A program made the translations under genes and the position numbers. From the NCBI RefSeq assembly GCF_003589595.1, contig NW_020653750.1, forward strand, positions 8,574,025 to 8,638,024: a DNA stretch of 64,000 nt, written 5' to 3'. The notes under the pieces were generated by a model. It made no database searches and was not told the origin of the DNA. It was given only the letters and a program-made list of their open reading frames with translations. The DNA comes from Hyposmocoma kahamanoa (taxonomy: Eukaryota > Arthropoda > Insecta > Lepidoptera > Cosmopterigidae). Shown here piece after piece: positions 10,865 to 20,132 of this stretch (the first letter of the stretch is position 1; the number at the start of each line of letters is the position of its first letter).

Positions 10865-12709
10865 ACTACGTCACTTGTCAAATTGTAACTTTTTGTCTTG
10901 CAGTCTGTATTGTTTTCATTTTTATGCCAGACTTGTGGTCACCCGAGGCGTCTACGAGACAATCTGACAGCTCACTCGCTAGTAATTTCGCCCGTAACCC
11001 CCAGGGACCAAGATTTTCAACCGCAAACGGCACAAAGCTGTAGCACTGAGCACTGTATATCGAGCCTTTTGCGGTTCTCGGCCTCTCTGGAGAAAGAGCC
11101 TGCGCCACCCACCCAAAGGACATGGGAGTGAGCTACAGTGTCCACACAGGACTCGTACGTCTCAAACTAGCTGTCTCCCTAGCTTCCATGGACAGACAGT
11201 CAAACCATCAGGCCTTTTACAGTCACTGCGACAATGCAAGTGGTTTCTAATTGCGTTCAAAACACTTGTTCAACGCAAGGCGAGCACTTCACCTACTTAC
11301 ACTCGAAAACATGAGCGACAAAAATCAGAACGTTCGTAATCGTATATTACAATTAAAACTTTATCTCAATTGGTTACATATAAGTTATGTACATGAAATA
11401 ACGCTTCACAATAGAAAATAAATAATTATTAAAATATACACCCGTAACTATAAAAATAGAACGACCCCAAAGCAGCTTTGCAATTTCCTAAAGCTCAAAA
11501 GTGCTTTACAAAATTGTACTGTATGAACGTTTCCACATAGTAGACATAATTTTATCTGTATATGTCCGTCCTGTTACTCTCAGGGGCTCATGTATATATA
11601 AGATATAAAAAACATATCCGTGAATAAATACAACCAATACCCCTTACCCTTATTGCAGTGTTCGCCTTTTTCGCAAACTTGAGCAATAAAAGGCTTCGAG
11701 TACGCTTATACATTTTGAAAGGAACTGTGCAAAAAGTGAATGTAAAAACCAGCAGTAGTGTTCGGGCGTGGAAGAGCCAGAATTTAAATTAAGCATTTCA
11801 TATTCGGGCCGCATGGGATAAAATATTTATATGACCGCAGCGCGAACTCCCCGTGAGTGTAACGATGTTGTGATAACTCGTTTCAGAGAGTGTACGGCGC
11901 TGCTGTTACACACTTGATCGTGTGTTCCTAGCTTTGAAATTTTGCCTATATTCAATTGTTCGACTCCGTACTCTTCACCTCGCCGCATTTTATATAATAT
12001 CACATTGTGAAGAGGTTTAGATACTGTCCGGTATACATAAATCTATTCGATTGTGCAAGAGTCGTCCGTAAGCCTCGTGTGTAATGTAGTGAGAGTGCGC
12101 AGTATTTATTTAGAGTATGTGGCCCGGCAACACGACATTTTACAAGTTAAATAACTAAGACAATCAAAATTTTTGTTGTGAAAATGTTTCGCTAAAATCA
12201 TAGAAACTTCTTGAATGATTACTCTGATGCAATATTTACAAGTTTTCCCGTGACCTTTTTTTTGCTTTACTGCGCGTAGCAATCAACTTCCTAAAATTAT
12301 GGCTGAACCGTAAATAAATGAAACCTAGCCATATTCATAAAATTGGGAGGAAAATATAAAAAATATTTTGGCGGAAACCGAGACGGTCGTAATGGGATGT
12401 GGAAATGGGAACGGCGCCCCATAACAAGTTTTTTTTTAACATCCCAGGCTGTCTTAGACCTGCAAAAAATTCAGAACTGTTTATTTGACTATAAACACTC
12501 TGTTGATGAAAATATAAGTATAGCAGTATAGCCTCTTGTGATAGACTTCGTCCACCTTAAAAAACCAAATCGCCACCTCGACGATAGAAATTATTTGAAA
12601 ATTTAGTTGGACGATGATGAGATATAGTAAAAACAAGCAGTTGGGGAATTCGAGTAATTTTTCAATTAAAAATCTAATTTCATAAGTAAGCAAATTATAC
12701 TTGAAATGT
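10865..12709. other. Intergenic, no supported gene
   Basis: Overlapping short ORFs on both strands near 10850-11130 contradict one another and show no domain. A GC-richer patch at 10940-11180 could be repeat-derived. The rest is AT-rich without recognisable features. Confidence 0.4.
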
Positions 12710-12714
12710 ATTGA

Positions 12715-13375
12715 GAAGGGCGATTAGTAGCAGTCAAGTGCTTTGCCAAGTTTTATTGAAATCGGTTACCGGACAGAGAGTGAAACCGGATTCATCGTTT
12801 GCTACCCTTAGAGGTAGATTATTTTCTTCAAATTTAAATTTAACCAATACTGAGCACCCTCTTCCCAATAGAAAAAATATCATAAAAATCGATTCACAAA
12901 TTGCGTAACACACGTAGAAGAAAAATACAGTTGAATAGACTGGAACTTCATTGAAGTCAGTGCAATAAACGACTTTCAACGATCGTTCATCTGCACGGCG
13001 ATTAAGGAATTTCTTTTCACGCTTGCTAATGACATTCATTAGTCCGTTTTATACATTATGATTAAGAAATTCTCATTATTTATCCCACTTTAGAAAATTA
13101 ATGGAATCCTAAGACTTTTCAACCGAATTCAAAAGAGGAGGACGTTCTCAATTCTACTTTATTTTTATGTGTATTACGATTACTCCATTTGTGAACCGAT
13201 TTCTATGACTCGATTTTTTGGGAGAAGTACCTCTGTAGTACCATTTACATTTGAAGAACATATTCTTCCTCTCCAATTAAGAAATGAATCAGATTTATTA
13301 AATTTCACCTTCTTTTTAACCAATTTTAATAAAATTTGGCACATGAAATATAATTCCAGTGCAAATTAAAAATTT
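12715..13375. repeat. Two degenerate family C copies
   Basis: Family C blocks appear twice: about 12715-12960 (ATTGAAATCGGTTACCGG, ATCGATTCACAAATTGCG) and, in the opposite sense, about 13110-13370 (TTGTGAACCGATTTCTATG, TTTACATTTGAAGAACATAT). Both are diverged and interrupted. Confidence 0.5.
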
Positions 13376-13509
13376 TATGGTGGCCTAGAGCTGATCTAAT
13401 GATTTAAAAGGCGGACACACTCATCTGTTTGAAGAAGCTCCTCGACAATATACAGCAGCTACCTTGGGCTCATATGACTTGTTTTGGTATTTTTTGTAAA
13501 GTATTTTTT

Positions 13510-13690
13510 TAAGATGCCAAATGAAGGAACGAAGAAGTCGTGCGCCTGGTGGTAAGATACACACATGTCCTTAGCAGATGCACTACCACTTAGAGCTTTA
13601 AATCGCAAAGATCTGAAGACCACTGCCACTGCGTTCGTTACCCTGAGACAGTTTACAAGTCCCAAGTGCCTGTAATTTTACCAGCACCAT
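13510..13690 (-). repeat. Dispersed element A copy
   Basis: Carries GTCGTGCGCCTGGTGGTAAG, TGCACTACCACTTAGAGC and CCTGAGACAGTTTACAAGTC. The TTCCCTGGACGA end is missing. Confidence 0.65.
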
Positions 13691-13769
13691 CTTATTCTTC
13701 TTACTCTTCAAAACAATTCACTTTTGGTTCAGGTGGCGTGCAAGTAATAATTCTAACATTCTTATGTAC

Positions 13770-14345
13770 TTGAGTGCGATTTCGGCGAGGAGAGCACAGG
13801 AGTTGGCATTTCTTTGACACATAGTGAGGCTTGCAACCGAGGTTGTAATTTTGTGTTTTACGTATTAAGTTATGTTTATTGTGATAAGTTAGTTAATTGT
13901 GCATTCTTATATTATATTTCTATTTGTGAGGAACTGTAATTGACTCTCAGTTGTTCATCATCATCATATCAGCCACAAGACGTCCACTGCTGAACATAAG
14001 CCTCCTCCAAATATTTCCAGACTAGTCGATCGGACGCGGCGTGCATCCATCGGTTACCCGCCGCCCCTTCCAGGTCATCCGTCCATCTAGCAGGGGGCCG
14101 TCCCACTGAACGCCTTCCGGGTCGTAGTCTCCATACGAAAACCTTTCTGCCCCAACGGCCGTCAGTTCTACGAGCTTTGTGCCCTGCCCACTGCCACTTC
14201 AACTTGCTAATCCTTTGAGCTATGTCGGTGACTTTAGTTCGATCACGTAGAGAAATGCCGAGCATCTCATCTCAGTTGTTACTATTTATTATATGTATAA
14301 GTTAGTTTTAAGCTGTTAGTCTTCCTTTAAGATAAATAAATAAAT
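13770..14345 (+). repeat. Retroelement-like repeat split by an RTE insertion
   Basis: The block starting GTGCGATTTCGGCGAGGAG and ending ATAAATAAATAAATAAA is repeated at 15455-15700. This copy is interrupted at 13956-14269 by an RTE fragment. The A-rich end suggests a retroposed sequence. No coding capacity is visible. Confidence 0.55.
13945..14280 (-). mobile_element. 5'-truncated RTE-type LINE end with 11-bp target duplication
   Basis: The 98-codon ORF on the minus strand (stop at 13969) carries typical RTE-clade C-terminal residues: RTKVTDIAQRISKLKWQWAG, RRTDGRWGRKV, GRPPARWTDDL, WKYLEEAYVQQW. The element ends in a GATGATGATGA tail. TCTCAGTTGTT flanks both sides (13945-13955 and 14270-14280), so the insertion is a clean target-primed event with almost the whole LINE missing at the 5' side. 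Confidence 0.9.
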
Positions 14346-14349
14346 AAAA

Positions 14350-14820
14350 ATTACTTAAAATTTAAAATGTAATGTACTTGCGAGGCATCTCGTGCGGAAT
14401 CAATGTCCGTACGAGATGCCTCAGTACAGGCGCTCTGGGGTCGGTCATCTGCCACCTTCAGGATGCTGTTGTTACTCCCCCGGAGCCTTCTAACCTACGA
14501 TGCTACTTTTCCGCAAGATGTCTTAATCAACCCATTTATCGTCACACTGCTGGGCACGGGTCTCCTCTCATGCGAGGGTTTAGGCCATAATCCGCCACGT
14601 TGGTCCAATGCGGGTTGGGGACTTCACTGGTTTTCCGAGGGTTGTGAACCTTCTTCAACGTGCAGGTTTCATCGTTTTCCTTCACCGGAAAACTCGTGCT
14701 AAATTTCCAATTAAATTGCGGACATAAATTCCCAGAAACTATTAGGTGTGAGCCCGGATACGAACCAACGACCTCTGCTTGAGAGGCGATAGGTCAAACC
14801 ATTAAACTATCGCGACTTAT
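14350..14820 (-). repeat. SINE with tRNA-like head
   Basis: Contains a tRNA-like block at 14742-14820 (minus: TAGTTTAATGG A-box-like, GGTTCGTATCC degenerate B box). The body includes CACTGCTGGGCACGGGTCTC and AATGCGGGTTGGGGACTTCA, a widespread lepidopteran repeat pattern. Shorter pieces occur at 1-50 and near 48450-48480. ORFs over it are incidental. Confidence 0.65.
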
Positions 14821-15454
14821 TTATTATTAAACATTTATACAATCTAATGCATCCGTTGTATAGCAAATACGATAAATAATACTCCAAAAAAAAATGCTTT
14901 TTTCATGGAGTAAAGTAGTACATAACCAAAATAAAATTATTCAGTATTATTTTAGATTGTGTTGTTGGGAACCTTTAAAATAAAACGCTACAATGGGCGT
15001 TCCATTGTTTACCTAAGCGGAGCGGAAAACAGCTTTCAGCAACGTGGAGAAAAATGGGCCTTATTTCAACATGAAATAGGCAAGTTTACCGTCTTTAATA
15101 CATATCAACAAAGCCCTAGTCTGCCCCATATTTTATTCATTAATTAATTTACTAACATTAATTAATGAACATTAATTAACATTAGTTAATTTTTTAATAA
15201 ATTTAAACGAATTTATTACAATGATGTCGTGAATGAAGACAATTAATTGATCCGCTCTTAAATTACCTATTACATTATTAAATCTAGAAAATTTTAAGCT
15301 GGTACTTTCATTCCTTTCAAAGTCTCTGACTGTGGAGTTTGGAGTTTACTATAAATTTCTCGTATAAGTTCATACTGTCGAGTCTCACTAGACTTTTTGT
15401 GGGACGCTTGTTGTTGTTGATTCCATGTACTTCCTTTGATCTGGATCTTTTCAA

Positions 15455-15790
15455 TACGAGTGTGATTTCGGCGAGGACAACACTGAATGGGCATTTCTTT
15501 GACTCATGGAAAGGCTTGCAACTGCTGTTGTATTTTTATGTTTTACATAATAAGTTATGTTTTATGCGATAGGTTAGTTAAATTGTGCATCCATAGATCA
15601 TATTTCTATTTGTAAGTATCTGTAATTGGGTTACAGTTGTTACAATTATTATATAAGTTAGTTTTAAGCTGTCGGTTTTCCTTTAACATAAATTTAAAAA
15701 AAACGGAACGCAGTAATGCTCACATTACTGCTTGGCGGTGCTTCCTTTACGAACTCTTTCACAAAGGAACTACTGCTACTAGAAAAATAC
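15455..15790. repeat. Second copy of the 13770 repeat plus element A end
   Basis: 15455-15700 is the uninterrupted relative of 13770-14345 (GTGTGATTTCGGCGAGGAC to TTAGTTTTAAGCTGTCGG). It is followed at 15712-15785 by the terminal part of element A with its hairpin (AGTAATGCTCACATTACTG) and GAACTCTTTCACAAAGGAAC. Confidence 0.6.
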
Positions 15791-16860
15791 TATGTATATT
15801 TTTATAATCACTTAACATGACTTAGCACTGAAGCATTTGAATCTGATTGTCGTTCCCATCATGAGTCACCTTCTGAACCAATGCGTGATTTCTAAATTTG
15901 TGTTACATATTTATAAATAGCAATTACATTATAAGTTTCACCTGAAAATTCCCCATGAGAAACTCGTAAATATTGAATAGGTAAGTATATATTTGTTTAT
16001 GTAGTTTGCTAGTTATATATTGTTGTTTTTGAAAACTTCAACACTAGTGGTCAATTAACAAGTTGCTACTGGCCGTATATATTGAAATCACGAGGTTGAT
16101 CTCATGCAGTCGTGAAAAGGTATCTATCACCTGAATACTTACTCGGATTTGTTGAAAAATCTAGAATTCTTAATTATTTAGATAACTACATGAGGTACGT
16201 ACATACCTACTTAAAATTTAATTTTTCATGATTACTTTTTTCGTCGCCTTGAATAGTGAACACCTACTCGTCGTATACGCGTTTTCACATAATTCGTTTT
16301 TATTAATTTTTGTTGCAGAAAATCTTATAAACTTCTTGCTCAAATACATTATTAAAGTAACATAGTATCTGAAATGATTGAGATATAATTTTACTAATTA
16401 AAATGCTAATTACAAACATTGTTGCGTTTACTACATTTTACACCACATAGAAATCACATACGAGGTTTTCAGTCTAACACGACGTTGTAGAGTTTAGTGC
16501 CACGATGTGTTAATTTTTTAGGAGGAACTCATACATCCTAGCTCTATAAACTTTGTGTGAATACTCATCAACGCAAGTAAATAAACACGTAATATTTCCG
16601 AGAACTCCTCCTAAAAGTGGTAGAGTTTGACTGTGAAAATAGTATTCCATAAACTGAAACTTGGAATATAATTTCCCATATTTTAAACTTTTTTTAAACT
16701 ACCCCCAAAACATCATGCAGCGGTGTATTTATTAATCGAAGGAACATGTTTATTTTCCAAGTTAAACGCGATAGAAAAATCGTTTAACCTCCTAAGGCCC
16801 TGTGTAAACATCAAAATGTACATAATATGTGAAGTAGTTCAAACCCAGATAATAAATCAG
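15791..16860. other. Intergenic, no supported gene
   Basis: AT-rich. A short imperfect inverted repeat occurs around 16490-16625 (GTAGAGTTTAGTGCCAC and GGAGGAACTC against GAACTCCTCC and GTGGTAGAGTTTG), possibly an old MITE. Confidence 0.4.
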
Positions 16861-16863
16861 TCA

Positions 16864-17071
16864 TTGTCGGACTAGTGTTCACTACGTAATTTCCGTGGCA
16901 ATTTTTCTTATTTAAATATTGAAGTATATTATTATGGTGTGATTATTAAATAATATTTCACGATACAATACTCGAATATTAAATAACTTTGCACGATAAA
17001 AAAAATCGACTTTTAATTAATAAAAAGTGCCACGGAAATTAGATAAGTAGTGAACACAAGTCGGAGAATAA
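16864..17071. mobile_element. ~208-bp palindromic MITE
   Basis: The left arm reads GTCGGACTAGTGTTCACTAC then AATTTCCGTGGCA. The right arm reads TGCCACGGAAATTA then GTAGTGAACACAAGTCGGA. The interior is AT-rich without an ORF. The target duplication is not clear. Confidence 0.7.
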
Positions 17072-17227
17072 CCGAAATATTACTTCTATAATCACGTAAA
17101 TGCCCAGTGTACATTATAACGAAAATATCGTATTCAAATTTAGCTCTTATCATTCTATGACCTTAGTGTATCTAGAAAAATACTTTTTTTGTACAAAACT
17201 ATTATTGCCTGGAACTTCTATGTTATA

Positions 17228-17279
17228 TTAAACGCCCAAATGTGCATTTAAATGTATTAATGCACATTTGGGCGTTTAA
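17228..17279. repeat. Perfect 20-bp-arm hairpin
   Basis: TTAAACGCCCAAATGTGCAT and its exact reverse complement are separated by a 12-base AT loop. It may be a small foldback element or a structured RNA. No flanking duplication was identified. Confidence 0.8.
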
Positions 17280-17394
17280 CGCTTTTCCCATTGTAGTTTG
17301 CTAGGTATTAGAAGGTTAAAAGGAAACAATTTTCACATCAAATGCATTGCGCAGTGCTTTACGTGTACACATATACCTAGTGCAAATGCCAGCA

Positions 17395-17712
17395 ATAGAG
17401 CTCCTTGTGAAAGAGTTAATCCAGGGAAGTACTGCCACCTTACCCATTTCTGCCGCAAAGCCGTAATGTAAGCATTACTGCGTTTCGGTTTTGTAGTTTA
17501 CTACTAGGGTTTTGTAGTTTCCTACTAGGGTGTTGGTGAAATTACAGGCACATAGTTTTTTCAACTTATGTCTCAGGATGACGAGCGCAGTGGAAGTGCC
17601 TGTCAGATCTGTGCGATTTAAAACTCTGAGTGGCACTGCAACTACTATAGACCGGCGTGTCGCTTACCAGCAGGCGCATGACTTCTTTGTCCCGTCACTT
17701 GGTATCGTAAAA
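17395..17712 (+). repeat. Dispersed element A, long copy
   Basis: Runs from GAGCTCCTTGTGAAAGAG through TCCAGGGAAGTACTGCCACC, the hairpin GTAATGTAAGCATTACTGCG and TTTAAAACTCTGAGTGGC to CCCGTCACTTGGTATCG. It ends about 180 bp upstream of the glycine-rich gene's start codon, so it may sit in that gene's promoter region. Confidence 0.75.
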
Positions 17713-17888
17713 AATAAATAATAATTTTCGTAGAACTGTTGTATAGGCTTCCTTAGAAGAGACTGTTGACGTCACACTACAATTATTAAATGCTCTCTGA
17801 AACAAAGCAATGATATTATACATTAGGTAGGTAGGTAGGTACTTATTCACTTCTGTTCGAAACCTTTTTATACTATTAGTTACAGAAA

Positions 17889-19318
17889 ATGAACGCAACA
17901 GCCTTCTTCGTCGTGACGCTGTTATTCGAATTACAAAGTGTAATTTCATCAAATGATCAAAGTACAAATTACATTACTGAAAGAACTACAAAACCTACAA
18001 GTGAATATAATCCTTTAGAGCATTTAATAATCAACCATAATGAAGATAAACAAGTTGATACACCCATTGTGAAAAATAAAGTAATTGAACAAATTACAAA
18101 TTCTCCAAGACGTGTACAACCATCGACGGAAAGCAACATAGAAAAGATTCCGCCAAATAATGCGAAAAATCCTTTGACTGACTTCACATCAGATGGCAAA
18201 GGAAGCGGAAGAGATAGTTCCTCAAAAGCATCAGCCAGAGTAAAGCGACAGTATTATCCTTATCCAGTATATCGAAGACCATGTAAGTAAATCGTTAATA
18301 CAAACGTAGAATTCTTAATCTTATAAGAATAAGATAGGTACATACCTATAAAATAATATTAAACCACTATCGCTCCGTGAACACCCAAACAATGACTATT
18401 TGGTAGGCAGACTTTGAAATGCTGGAAGGCCCTGCACAAGAGCGTAAAGAGGTAATTTTCAGGTTAGTTTTCTCTACCTAATTTTGGTGGTTCTTTTTAT
18501 TATTCAAGTATTCATACCACACTCGAAAATAACTTTATTTTTTCATGATAATATTTCAGAATATTTAAACAATAAAAATTGCCACCGAAAGCATGTAGAG
18601 AAAACCAATCTGAAACTTGTCCAAAGATTGGTCAATGGGCTTTTTAACACCGTCCATTAATTTTAAATGGTCTACTCCAAAAATTTGGCCAGTGCCTAAA
18701 TTCATAAAAATAAAAAAAAACCTAAACATACACAAACCTACCTTAAGATGAAATTATATAGGTAACAAACAACTACTTAAAAAGCAGGTTCTGGATAATT
18801 ATTATAGATTAATAGATTCGGAGTAGGTACCTAATGAGATCAATGTCGTGATTTCCTAACAAATCGCTTATTAAATTATTATAGACGCATGAGAGTTGAA
18901 TATTTGACTGCATCATTATAATACCATTTTAAACTAGGTACAAGTATATATGTACATTTTTAAGTACCTATATTAACTTTCATTAAAAAACTTATTATTT
19001 AATAAGCATAATTATTAAAAGAGTAAAAATTTGCTTCTTACAGACTATCCTATCCCAATTATTATAGGAGGAGGCGGTTTTCCTGTGCGAGGATTCGGTG
19101 GAAGAGAGTTTGGAGGTAGAGGATATGGAAGTAGAGGATATGGAGGTAGAGGATATGGAGGTAGAGGGTTTGGGAATGGAGGGTTTGAAGGAAGAGGTTT
19201 TGGTGGGAGAGGTATTGGCGGGAGAGGTATTGGCGGGAGAGGTATTGGTGGGAGAGGAATAGGCGGATTCGGGGGACGAGGAGGTGTTGGTGGCGGGCGC
19301 GGCGGCGGCAGAGGGTAA
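17889..19318 (+). CDS. Secreted glycine-rich protein with dibasic processing site (two exons)
   Basis: Exon 1 (17889-18282) joins exon 2 (19044-19318) at GTAAGT and TTACAG, with matching phases (131 codons plus one base, then two bases), giving 222 residues. The start MNATAFFVVTLLFELQSVIS is a signal peptide. A polar region of about 100 residues follows, with many Asn, Thr and Ser. ARVKR is a furin-like dibasic site, followed by QYYPYPVYRRPYYPIPIII and then GGRG(Y/F/I)GG-type repeats to the end. Exon 2 is about half Gly, with Arg and aromatic residues. It is probably a secreted precursor that releases a Gly/Arg-rich peptide or matrix protein. Cuticular, silk-like or antimicrobial roles are all possible, and the family is not recognised. 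An AG just before the ATG (TTAGTTACAGAAAATG) could mark a 5' UTR intron. Confidence 0.75.
18455..18618. mobile_element. MITE-like palindrome in the glycine-rich gene intron
   Basis: The left arm GGTTAGTTTTCTCTACCTAA with TTTGGTGGTTCTTTTTATT pairs with AATAAAAATTGCCACCGAAA and ATGTAGAGAAAACCAATCTG on the right. The arms are imperfect and the interior is AT-rich. Confidence 0.6.
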
Positions 19319-19860
19319 ATGAAGAACTCTTAAAGAAGATAGCCACACATCAGCTGCTGCAATCAGATAGAAAATTTGAAGTAATTTTTACGTATTGTTT
19401 TTAATGTATAATATGTATTATTTAATATACATTTGTTTTATTTTATTTTCGAAGCCCCTAAAATAATTTTGAAACGAAAACATGCGTCAGCTGTTAGCTG
19501 GATTCGCTCTGGGCCTTTTGGAGGGAAAAGTGTCGTTTTTATTTTGACTTTCAACTATTTTGTGAAATCTAGTTTAAAGTGGAATAGGATAGTGCTATTG
19601 TGCCTTAATCGAATATTAAAACGCGAAATTATACGAATCTCGAACTAAAATACCCGTATCGGCCCGTTCTAAGGAATCCCGAGTCAATCCAAACACGCCG
19701 CCTCAAATTGCCTATCCTCTTTGTGGCAGCCATATTTACAGAAACATAATTAAGGTAAGACATGGCTCAAAGGACTTATATCCAAGCCAAAATTATTAAT
19801 AAAAATAACTGTTAGCTGTCTTAAGTGACATTTGAAACTTTTGACTTACGGCGTTTCTTT
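19319..19860. other. Intergenic between glycine-rich gene and ANKRD27
   Basis: Contains the presumed 3' UTR of the glycine-rich gene, with no canonical AATAAA noticed close to the stop. The 71-codon ORF at 19433-19648 has no recognised domain. The ANKRD27 promoter should lie in the right part. Confidence 0.4.
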
Positions 19861-19861
19861 T

Positions 19862-20132
19862 GAATCTGTGTCGGTGAGTTCGGTGACTATTTGTTGAGCA
19901 AGTTGTGTGGTTTCACTAGTTCCTGTTTCTAAATTTTATGTTAATTGTATGCATATTTCAAATATGGTATAATTACCCGTTCAAATCCAAATGCGTGGCG
20001 TCGCCGTAAGCAGATTTACGAAACCAGTAAGTTTGCCAAATGCATTACTTTAACTTTTAATTTTGTATTAACTTTTTTATTTTGATTGAGCTTTTTGTGT
20101 ATTTAACATTCCGGTAATTTTCCTCTGTAGAT
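19862..20132 (+). promoter_or_regulatory. Likely 5' UTR intron of ANKRD27
   Basis: A strong donor-like TCG|GTGAGT at 19873/19874 and an acceptor TTTTCCTCTGTAG ending at 20130 place a spliced junction two bases before the ATG at 20133. An alternative donor is CGCC|GTAAGC near 19996. This implies an untranslated first exon. It is inferred from splice-site sequence only. Confidence 0.45.

Noticed and set aside
14742..14820. tRNA gene on the minus strand
   Set aside because: The B box is altered (GGTTCGTATCC) and the block is joined to a SINE body shared with other loci.
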